Made by a program: the position numbers and the translations under genes. A DNA stretch of 14,153 bases from Nitrospirota bacterium (GTDB lineage Bacteria > NPL-UPA2 > JAADIA01). The notes below the pieces were generated by a model that saw only the letters and a program-made list of their open reading frames with translations, ran no database searches and had not been told where the DNA came from. This document shows positions 7,229 through 13,204 of the stretch, piece after piece (position 1 is the first letter of the stretch; the number at the start of each line of letters is the position of its first letter). The stretch spans positions 1-14,153 of the forward strand of contig JAADIA010000089.1 in assembly GCA_013151555.1 (NCBI GenBank), given 5' to 3'.

Positions 7229-9395
7229 TGTTTTTTCTTTCGAATTCAATTTCATAGTTGATGATGGCCCGGGAACATTTTTTGGCAAAAAAGACAAGGT
7301 CGTCATTTACCCTGGCAAACTTCACTTTTGTTTTTGTTCCGTCTTCTCCAACGGCAAATATTTTTTCTTTTCCGCTTTCGGGAGGCAGGGGCAGGACTAT
7401 ATCCGTATCGGCGAGGGCGGATAACTTTATGAGGCCGTCTCTGTAGGAAGCGACGGCCTGGTTCCCGGATAAGGTGAGGGCGGAATAGAAACCTTTGAGG
7501 GGGCCGGTTTTGTAGGTGCGGGAAAAGATTTTCCTTTCCAGGTCAATAAAAATTTTATGGTTTGGGTTCACCGGGGAATGAAGATAAACGTTGAATAGGG
7601 ACCGGAGCAAGCGGTGGTTTTCTTCACTTATGTATTCTGCTGTCTGGTCCATGTCTCCCCGGTAGTTGAGGGCATAGATTGCCGGAATCCCGTACACTAT
7701 CTTGCGCAGTTGGCCGCGGACCATAAATTTTCGGAAAGAGAACCAGTCGTCGGTGTCCATGTAGGGGGTTCGGCATTTTACGGCGGCAAAGGCCCGTTCG
7801 TCATAGCAGTTATTATCCATACTTGAGGCGTCGTGAAGCCGGTGTTGGTCAAGGGTGGAGTTGAACATGGGGTTTCCTCCGGTAGCATTGACCAGGGCTG
7901 CGGATTCAACTTTTTTTACTTCCCCATAGACAAATTTCATCAGTCTTTTCATAAGCAGTTCGCCCGTCCCGTAGTGGGGATTGCGCACGGGAGTCTTTAC
8001 GGTATAAAGCTGATGGGTGCAGTCAAGCTTGATGCCGTCGGCGTTCAGACATCCCGGTTTATCGGAGAGTATGAATTCCAGGTTCTTTTTAATATGTTTC
8101 CTGACCCCTTCAATAGTTACATCGGAAAAGGTGATGTCGGTCTTGAATCTTTTCCAGATGAACGTCTTGCCGGCAGGAGTTTTGATCATCCAGCCGGGGT
8201 GTTCCCGGAAGAACTTTGAGCGGGTATCTACGTAAAAGGGGTTGTACCAGAGTAATACTTTCAGGCCTTGTTTTTGCAGGTCGTTAATGATTTTCCTGAG
8301 GTCCGGGAATCTAAGGGGGTGAGGATCCCAGTCGCCCATGAAGTGGAACCAACCGTAGTCTATGATCAGTATCCGGTATTTGATTTTAAGTTTTTTCATG
8401 GCCTGGATGCGTTCCATCATAAATTTCTGGGTGCACCAGTTGGGGGTCATCTCGGGTTCCGGTTTTGTCGGGGTTTTCCGTTCGAGGAATTGTTTGAAGA
8501 ACTGGTCGGAGAAAAAGCAGAAAATCGGGCCGCTCCACCAATCTTCCCATTGTTGCTGGGAGGGTTCACCTTTGCCTGTCTCATAGAGGATATCTATATA
8601 TTTTTCGATAACGGTATCTTTATCTTTTGCCGTAAGGAAGGCAATTTCCGGACAGCGGTAAGTTTGTCCCGGAGGGACGGTTATGGAGCCGTTATAGTCG
8701 AAGAGAATCTCTGTTTGAGTCTTGTTGATTATCAGGTGCAGCCCGGCATCTGCCGGGGGAATCTCGAGGGTGCCGATGCCGAACCATTTGCTGCCTGTGC
8801 GGAGTGATACGGCATAGGGGGGGATGAGAACTTTCCCGCCCGGGGTCTGAAAATATTCATCTTTTAATTTTTCTCCGCCCGGGGCCGGGGAGCGGGAAGT
8901 CAGCTTAAAGTCTGCTCTGCCTTTTTCCGGAATATTCGACCGGTACATCCAGGGGTTTAAAGTGTAGGCTTCGTTTATGGAGGTCCGGCTCGGTTCTGCA
9001 AGGCCTTCGTTACCCAGGGCCGTGCCGTAATTGATGTCGGCTATGGTTACTTTCCGGGAACCGGCAGTCACTTTCTGGAAATAAGTAAAATATTCTTCTT
9101 TAAAGCAGAGGACGATTTCTTTGTTTTTCCAAAGAGAGTTCTTGCCGGACATCTTCACGGAAAGCAGGTAACGGTCCTTTTTCCGGTGAAGAGAATGAGA
9201 ATTATACTGCAATGCCGTATCGTAAAGGATGCTGCCTTTGGTTTTTCCCAGGCCCCGGACCGAGCCGTTGAGGTAGAAGTCTATAAGGTTAGTGGTTCCT
9301 TGTTTCAGTTTCACTCTGAGGTTTTTCAGGTCGACTTCGGCAAAATATTTCTTTGCCGTAATGGATATCCCGGTTTTATTTGTTTTCGCTTTCAT
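7221..9395 (-). CDS. GH36-like clan GH-D glycoside hydrolase (first gene of the cassette)
   Basis: The ATG at 9395 gives 724 residues. The frame extends to a GTG at 9461 (746 residues), but those extra codons cross a GC-rich hairpin and are absent from the paralogues, so the ATG is preferred; neither has a clear ribosome-binding site. No signal peptide is seen. In 746-residue numbering the landmarks are WEDWWSGPIFC (305-315), LIIDYGW with D368, GDWDPHPLRFPD, LLWYNPF, the probable nucleophile D480 in NADGIKLD, and the probable acid/base D544 in HRLHD. The C-terminal beta domain carries GPLKGFYSALTLSG and DIVLPLPP. It is a close structural match to the last gene of the operon and, apart from the catalytic residues, to the second. 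A retaining alpha-galactosidase-like activity is expected from GH36 membership; the substrate is unknown. Its stop overlaps the next start by 8 bp. Confidence 0.8.
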   Translation of the reverse strand: MKAKTNKTGISITAKKYFAEVDLKNLRVKLKQGTTNLIDFYLNGSVRGLGKTKGSILYDTALQYNSHSLHRKKDRYLLSVKMSGKNSLWKNKEIVLCFKEEYFTYFQKVTAGSRKVTIADINYGTALGNEGLAEPSRTSINEAYTLNPWMYRSNIPEKGRADFKLTSRSPAPGGEKLKDEYFQTPGGKVLIPPYAVSLRTGSKWFGIGTLEIPPADAGLHLIINKTQTEILFDYNGSITVPPGQTYRCPEIAFLTAKDKDTVIEKYIDILYETGKGEPSQQQWEDWWSGPIFCFFSDQFFKQFLERKTPTKPEPEMTPNWCTQKFMMERIQAMKKLKIKYRILIIDYGWFHFMGDWDPHPLRFPDLRKIINDLQKQGLKVLLWYNPFYVDTRSKFFREHPGWMIKTPAGKTFIWKRFKTDITFSDVTIEGVRKHIKKNLEFILSDKPGCLNADGIKLDCTHQLYTVKTPVRNPHYGTGELLMKRLMKFVYGEVKKVESAALVNATGGNPMFNSTLDQHRLHDASSMDNNCYDERAFAAVKCRTPYMDTDDWFSFRKFMVRGQLRKIVYGIPAIYALNYRGDMDQTAEYISEENHRLLRSLFNVYLHSPVNPNHKIFIDLERKIFSRTYKTGPLKGFYSALTLSGNQAVASYRDGLIKLSALADTDIVLPLPPESGKEKIFAVGEDGTKTKVKFARVNDDLVFFAKKCSRAIINYEIEFERKNNE

Positions 9396-9424
9396 AGCCG
9401 CACACTTTTTGTTGTTTTTTGGTT

Positions 9425-9471
9425 TGCCCCGGTAATATCCGCCCGGGGAATCCGGGGGCACCGTTTTTTTT
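9425..9471 (+). terminator. GC-rich hairpin plus T-tract, antisense to the GH operon leader
   Basis: TGCCCCGG (9425-9432) pairs with CCGGGGGCA (9452-9460, one bulge), and CCG followed by eight T residues (9464-9471) comes after it on the plus strand. This is the form of an intrinsic terminator, but no plus-strand gene lies upstream. On the minus strand the same hairpin would sit in the GH operon leader without a U-tract. An alternative right arm, CCGGGG at 9443-9448, competes for pairing. It may block antisense transcription out of the operon. Confidence 0.45.
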
Positions 9472-9533
9472 AACTGAGCCGGTAGCTGCGAGGAGGATTA
9501 GGGCCTGACTGTATCCCGCATAGACGATATATA

Positions 9534-9563
9534 GTTATATCAGAATATCGCTGCCTAAGTCAA
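9534..9563 (-). promoter_or_regulatory. Sigma-70-type promoter of the GH operon
   Basis: On the minus strand, TTGACT (9563-9558) is separated by 18 bp from TATAAC (9539-9534); each hexamer matches the consensus at five of six positions. Transcription would start near 9527, leaving a leader of about 130 nt before the ATG at 9395, with the GC-rich hairpin inside it. It is the only good promoter found between the pseudopilin gene and the GH genes. Confidence 0.55.
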
Positions 9564-9659
9564 ATTTTTCCCCCTTGCCGGCACAATCGCGGGTAAAGCA
9601 GATGGTACCGTTTCCCGGAGGGGGGGAGCTTAGAGAAACTCAAGTTTTGTTGACTTTAA

Positions 9660-10334
9660 TTAATCTCCTTCCGGGTTCCATAAGAAGGGGCCGGGGACGA
9701 TCCATCCATAGTCTTTGCCGGGGATGGTTTCTTCTTTGTGCCATTGCACATGCCCGTCAGCTAAAAGGAAGTTAGTCCCTCCCAGGTGACGGCTGGCGAT
9801 AGTTCCGTAGATTCCTTTAATTGTTGACAGGGGTGAATTGCCGGCATAAGCGACTCCATCGTAGAGGAGGATAGTCCGGGAAGGGGAGACGAGGGAGTCT
9901 AACCTTCGGAAAGGGGGAGAGCCCTGGTAATCTTCCAGGCGGCTATTGAATTTGTAGGTGTAATAGGTCGGTGAAGGGAGCGAGCGAGCGGGTTTATAAG
10001 CAGGACATTGTTTGACATTGCTGCGGTTGGCGTTGTCCAGATAAGAGGTAATGGCCTCGAACCAGGAGGGATGGTCGGAGCCGGCAGGGTATTTTCCGTC
10101 TTCATGGGGCAAGAAATTATCAAAATCCTGGGCATACATCTGGAAGGCAAGACCAAGCTGACGGAGGTTATTGGTGCAGGCGGCTCTCTGGCCGGCTGAG
10201 CGGGCGGTGGAGATGGCTGGGAGGAGCAGGGCAACCAGAATTGCCAGGATAGCGATGGTGACGATAAGCTCGATGAGGGTGAAACTATCCTTATTCTGTT
10301 TTTTAGCAGTGTTGGTTGTAGGGAAGGCAAACAT
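9660..10334 (-). CDS. Type II secretion/type IV pilus-like pseudopilin with H-X9-DG domain
   Basis: This 224-residue protein has a prepilin N-terminus: a short basic leader, then [17 protein letters not shown] (17-33), the hydrophobic helix with E22 at the +5 position. [10 protein letters not shown] (52-61) follows, typical of the DUF1559/SBP_bac_10-like pseudopilins of PVC bacteria. The C-terminal motif is H183-X9-D193-G194 ([13 protein letters not shown]). Such proteins are inserted in the inner membrane, trimmed by prepilin peptidase and assembled into pilus-like structures; the function of the large H-X9-DG families is not established. The residue before the cleavage site is Ser17 rather than the usual Gly. 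The ATG follows an in-frame TAA directly, which fixes the start; the nearest GGAG is rather far upstream. The GH operon begins 265 bp downstream on the same strand. Confidence 0.85.
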   Translation of the reverse strand: MFAFPTTNTAKKQNKDSFTLIELIVTIAILAILVALLLPAISTARSAGQRAACTNNLRQLGLAFQMYAQDFDNFLPHEDGKYPAGSDHPSWFEAITSYLDNANRSNVKQCPAYKPARSLPSPTYYTYKFNSRLEDYQGSPPFRRLDSLVSPSRTILLYDGVAYAGNSPLSTIKGIYGTIASRHLGGTNFLLADGHVQWHKEETIPGKDYGWIVPGPFLWNPEGD

Positions 10335-10381
10335 TTATCGGTAATTGTCTCCGGTTGAGGAGGATATAACTGGTAAAGCTA

Positions 10382-10409
10382 ATTATACCATTAGTTTCTG
10401 AGCGGTCAA
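10382..10409 (-). promoter_or_regulatory. Sigma-70 promoter of the pseudopilin gene
   Basis: On the minus strand, TTGACC (10409-10404) lies 16 bp upstream of a perfect TATAAT (10387-10382), preceded by TGG, an extended -10. The predicted start near 10375 leaves a leader of about 40 nt before the ATG at 10334. It is the strongest sigma-70-like promoter in the window. Confidence 0.7.
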
Positions 10410-10513
10410 GAAGAAATTTGCAGTTTTTAAGGTTGCCGGTTAAAAGTCTAAAGTTAAAGAGGTTATAGACAGGTTTGAGGATTCCTGTTGTTTTTTTCCC
10501 TGGCGTTTTTATT

Positions 10514-10542
10514 TTGCAGGTTCAGGGGAAGTATGGTATGAT
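10514..10542 (+). promoter_or_regulatory. Extended -10 promoter of the surA-like gene
   Basis: TATGAT at 10537-10542 is preceded by TGG, making an extended -10 element, with a weak -35 (TTGCAG, 10514-10519) at a 17-bp spacing. The transcript would start near 10549 and run through an A-rich leader to the ATG at 10626. It lies back to back with the pseudopilin promoter in a 291-bp divergent gap. Confidence 0.5.
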
Positions 10543-10625
10543 AGGGTTAAAGTTAGCCCGCTTTGTTTGCTGGGAAGTGAACGGTCCGGGGTAAAAGATA
10601 AAAAAGATAAAAAAGAGGTAAGCTG

Positions 10626-11561
10626 ATGGCAAAAAGGTATCTTCTGGTCTTTATTTCTTTTCTGATTTTCCTTTCTCCGGTTCAGGCGAAGATAGTAGAT
10701 AAAATTGTGGCGATAGTTGATGGAGATGTCATTACCCTGAGCGAATTGGAGGAGTTCATGGGTCCCGGGCGAACTCAGATGGAAGGAGTAGATGTAAAGA
10801 TAGGGAGCAAAGATGCCCGCCAGCGGGCTTTAGAGCAATTAATCGAGAGAAAGGTGCTTATCCATGAGGCTAAGGATAAAGATATAGAAATAAGAGAGGA
10901 GAGAATAGACCGGCGGATTAAGGAAATCAAGGGAAGGTTCGCTTCTGAGGATGAATTCCGTCAGGCCCTTCAGGATGAAGGGCTTACGGAAGCAAAATTG
11001 AGGAAGAGAATCGAGGAAAACCTTATGGTGGCGGTGCTTATTGATAGAGAAATTAAATCTAAAATCCGGGTAGGGGAAGAGGAGGTCCGGAAGTTTTATG
11101 AGGAAAACAAGGAGAAGTTTAAAGAGCCGGGGGAGGTTGAGATAAGCCAGATCTTCCTTGAGGTAAATAAAGAAGAAGGCTGGGGAGAGAGTGAGAGGAA
11201 AGGCAAGGATTTGCTGAAACAGTTGAAAGAGGGAGCGGACTTTTCCCTTTTAGCTAAGGAATATTCCCGGGGCCTCAATGCTGCCAAAGGAGGAAAGTTA
11301 GGATTTCTTACCCTGGGAGAACTGAGTCCGGAGTTTGAGAAAGCTGTCTCCGGGTTAAAGGTAGGAGAGGTTAGCGATTTGATCAGGATGGGGGATGGAT
11401 TCCATATTATCAAGTTAGAAGGGCGGAAAGCTGCCCGGCAGATGGAGCTGGCGGAGGTAAAGGATAGAATTGAGGCTATTATTTTTGCGGATAAGGCGGA
11501 AAAGAAATATCGGGAATGGATAGAGAAGCTTAAGAAGAAGGCCTATATAGATATTAGGTAA
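10626..11561 (+). CDS. surA: SurA-like periplasmic chaperone/peptidyl-prolyl isomerase
   Basis: This 311-residue protein has a signal peptide at 1-21 (MAKRY, a hydrophobic stretch, ending SPVQA). A SurA-type N-terminal chaperone domain follows (IVDKIVAIVDGDVITLSELEE at 23-43, then long charged helices). One parvulin domain lies at about 170-267, recognised by EISQIFLEV, ADFSLLAKEYS, GGKLGF (222-227), LSPEFEKAV and DGFHIIKLEGR. A C-terminal helix completes the chaperone module. It should help outer-membrane proteins fold in the periplasm, implying a diderm cell. E. coli SurA is longer and has two parvulin domains; this one has one, so PpiC/PrsA-like naming is also possible. AGAGG at 10614-10618 supports the ATG at 10626. 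ksgA follows after 105 bp, an order recalling surA-pdxA-ksgA. Confidence 0.88.
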   Translation: MAKRYLLVFISFLIFLSPVQAKIVDKIVAIVDGDVITLSELEEFMGPGRTQMEGVDVKIGSKDARQRALEQLIERKVLIHEAKDKDIEIREERIDRRIKEIKGRFASEDEFRQALQDEGLTEAKLRKRIEENLMVAVLIDREIKSKIRVGEEEVRKFYEENKEKFKEPGEVEISQIFLEVNKEEGWGESERKGKDLLKQLKEGADFSLLAKEYSRGLNAAKGGKLGFLTLGELSPEFEKAVSGLKVGEVSDLIRMGDGFHIIKLEGRKAARQMELAEVKDRIEAIIFADKAEKKYREWIEKLKKKAYIDIR

Positions 11562-11666
11562 ACTCTCACGAGAACTCTGAAAAGTCCGGAACCGGGTGGG
11601 AACGCTGACCGCGGGGCGTTTGGTTAACTTTTTTCGGGGTCTTTTTTTAAAGATAGATGGCGAAAG

Positions 11667-12584
11667 TTGGAAAAGCAAATCAGAAGTCTTTTAAGGAAAC
11701 ATGGAATCCGGTTAAGGAAGAGGTGGGGACAGAATTTCTTAAAGGATAAGGAGGTTCTGGAAAAGATAATCCAGGGGGCGGAGTTAAGTAAAAACGATCT
11801 GGTATTGGAGATTGGAGCGGGAACGGGTGTCTTAACGGAGAAGTTGGCGGAATCGGCTTTCAAGGTAATAGCGGTAGAATGGGATAAAAAACTCTGCGGT
11901 ATTCTAAGGGAGCGATTGGCGTCTTTTGATAATGTGGTTATCGTTCAAGATGACATCTTAAAGGTTGACCTGAGAGAAACTCTTCCGGTTTTTAACTGTC
12001 GGCCTCCGGATTCTTGCTCTATCAGGGTGGTTGGAAACCTTCCTTATTACATAACTACCCCTATTGTTTTTCATCTACTGAAGCAAAAGTCGTTGTTTAA
12101 TCTTTTTGTGATTATGGTACAGAGGGAAGTGGCGGAGAGGATGGCGGCGGTTCCGGGAAGTAAGGATTACGGGGTTTTGACTTTGGCTTGCCGGTATCAT
12201 GCGGAAGTGGAGATAATTGCTCAAGTAGGGAGAGAATCTTTCTTTCCTTCCCCCGGAGTTGATTCTGCTTTGGTAAGGATGAAGGTATTAAAGGAGCCGC
12301 GGGTAAAGGTTGAAGATGAGAAGGCTCTCTTTTCTTTAATTAAATCTTCTTTTGGACAGAGGCGGAAGACTCTGGAGAACGCTCTTCTTTCCGGTCGTTA
12401 TCTTGGTTTGAAGAGGGAGGAACTGCGGCGAACTCTGGAAGAGGCGGGAATTGAAGGAAGACGGCGGGGGGAGACGTTAAGTTTGGAGGAGTTTGCGAGA
12501 TTGAGTAATGTCTTGAACTATTTAAGAAATAAGGCACAAAGTGACAAAGGCACACAGGCACAAAGTGAAAATCGAAAGGAATAA
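11667..12584 (+). CDS. ksgA: 16S rRNA (adenine1518/1519-N6)-dimethyltransferase
   Basis: This 305-residue protein transfers four methyl groups from S-adenosylmethionine to two adjacent adenines in helix 45 of 16S rRNA during 30S maturation. Visible motifs, in order: GQNFL (21-25), the SAM-binding EIGAGTG (48-54), E71 at the end of strand beta-2, DDIL (95-98), the catalytic GNLPYYI (123-129), FFPSPGVDSA (192-201) and QRRKTL (231-236). The start is a TTG at 11667, chosen because it gives the usual lead-in to KRWGQNFL; the nearby ATG at 11657 is in another frame. The last 17 or so residues (AQSDKGTQAQSENRKE) are not typical of the family and are encoded by an intergenic-type tandem repeat, which appears to have replaced the original stop. 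Confidence 0.95.
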   Translation: MEKQIRSLLRKHGIRLRKRWGQNFLKDKEVLEKIIQGAELSKNDLVLEIGAGTGVLTEKLAESAFKVIAVEWDKKLCGILRERLASFDNVVIVQDDILKVDLRETLPVFNCRPPDSCSIRVVGNLPYYITTPIVFHLLKQKSLFNLFVIMVQREVAERMAAVPGSKDYGVLTLACRYHAEVEIIAQVGRESFFPSPGVDSALVRMKVLKEPRVKVEDEKALFSLIKSSFGQRRKTLENALLSGRYLGLKREELRRTLEEAGIEGRRRGETLSLEEFARLSNVLNYLRNKAQSDKGTQAQSENRKE

Positions 12585-12606
12585 AATAAGCTCAGTACCT
12601 TTGTGC
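12533..12606. repeat. GGCACAAAGTGA repeats overlapping the ksgA 3' end
   Basis: GGCACAAAGTGA occurs at 12533-12544 and 12558-12569 with a CAAAGGCACACA-like unit between them. CCTTTGTGC at 12598-12606 is an inverted partial copy of the same core. The first copies lie inside the ksgA reading frame, the inverted one in the gap to gatC. It looks like a short mobile or expanding intergenic repeat. A separate perfect hairpin, CATGCC-GAA-GGCATG, lies at 12618-12632. Confidence 0.6.
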
Positions 12607-12659
12607 TTATTATGTCCATGCCGAAGGCATGCTAATCGGCTTTCAGCGGGGGAATGAAG

Positions 12660-12947
12660 ATGAAGATCAGTAAGGATGATGTGAAGCAGGTGGCCAGGTT
12701 GGCGCGTCTGCGTTTGACGGAGGAGGAGAAAGAGAAGTTTGGAAAGCAGCTCAATCAGATTCTTGCCTATGTGGAGAAGTTGAATGAGCTGAATATAGAA
12801 AATGTGGAACCAACTTCGCATGTAGTTCCTCTGACCAATGTCTTGCGGAAAGATGAGGTGAAACCTTCTCTGTCGGAGGAGGAAGCTTTAGCTAATGCTC
12901 CGGAGAGGAAGGGGAAGTATTTTAAGGTGCCTAAGATTATAGAATAG
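12660..12947 (+). CDS. gatC: Asp-tRNA(Asn)/Glu-tRNA(Gln) amidotransferase subunit C
   Basis: This small subunit (95 residues) of the GatCAB complex bridges GatA and GatB in the transamidation of misacylated Glu-tRNA(Gln) or Asp-tRNA(Asn). The typical GatC pattern is visible: MKISKDDVKQVARLARLRL at the start, then a helical segment with LNQILAYVEKLNEL, VEPTSHV and the late KYFKVPKIIE. An ATG at 12654 is also in frame (97 residues), but the GGGGGA at 12648-12653 abuts it, whereas the ATG at 12660 has a normal 7-nt spacing. No gatA or gatB follows; the next gene is purL, so the other subunits must be encoded elsewhere. Confidence 0.92.
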   Translation: MKISKDDVKQVARLARLRLTEEEKEKFGKQLNQILAYVEKLNELNIENVEPTSHVVPLTNVLRKDEVKPSLSEEEALANAPERKGKYFKVPKIIE

Positions 12948-12994
12948 GGCTTTGTCTGCTTAAAAGCTATCTTGATTCCGGCGATAAAGAATTG

Positions 12995-13131
12995 AATTCG
13001 AAATACGAAGCACGAAATACGAAACAATATCGAATGACCAAAATACAAATGACCGAAATACGAAGTTTTGAGAATTTGAACATCAGGATTTTGAATTTGT
13101 TTCGGATTTCGATATGCGGATTTAGGATTTA
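12995..13131. repeat. Long imperfect palindrome (MITE-like intergenic element)
   Basis: The left arm, about 13001-13035 (AAATACGAAGCACGAAATAC and on to CGAAACAAT), is matched in inverted orientation by the right arm, about 13091-13126 (TTGAATTTGTTTCGGATTTC and on to ATGCGGATTT). The spacer is AT-rich and contains near-direct copies of ATGACC-AAATAC (13034-13060). It fills most of the gatC-purL gap and has no coding capacity. Similar CGAAA-rich palindromes are, from memory, common between genes of uncultured bacteria, but no copy count is possible here. Confidence 0.6.
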
Positions 13132-13204
13132 TGAAAACGTTACTTATTTAATATAGCAGTATAGAATGCCATTGTCTGCTATCGCGGCAATATGGAGAAG
13201 AATA

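Noticed and set aside
7229-7306. Upstream in-frame ATG at 7306 for the second GH gene
   Set aside because: It would overlap the preceding gene by 86 bp; the ATG at 7228 overlaps the stop in the usual coupling fashion.
8268-8807. 179-codon open frame on the plus strand
   Set aside because: It lies antisense inside the first GH gene, shows no recognisable domain and is a by-product of that gene's codon use. The same applies to the plus-strand frames at 1706-2053 and 7833-8219.
9396-9461. GTG start at 9461 extending the first GH protein by 22 residues
   Set aside because: The extra codons cover a GC-rich hairpin, have no ribosome-binding site and no counterpart in the paralogues; the ATG at 9395 aligns with their starts.
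11562-11666. Possible small RNA or terminator between surA and ksgA
   Set aside because: There is a weak AACGC...GCGTT stem and scattered T-runs, but no conserved SRP RNA, riboswitch or clear terminator structure could be recognised.
13132-13204. Purine riboswitch or clear promoter for purL
   Set aside because: The segment is too short and lacks the conserved purine-aptamer sequences; TTACTT and TATAGA (13140-13165) are only 14 bp apart, too close for a convincing promoter.
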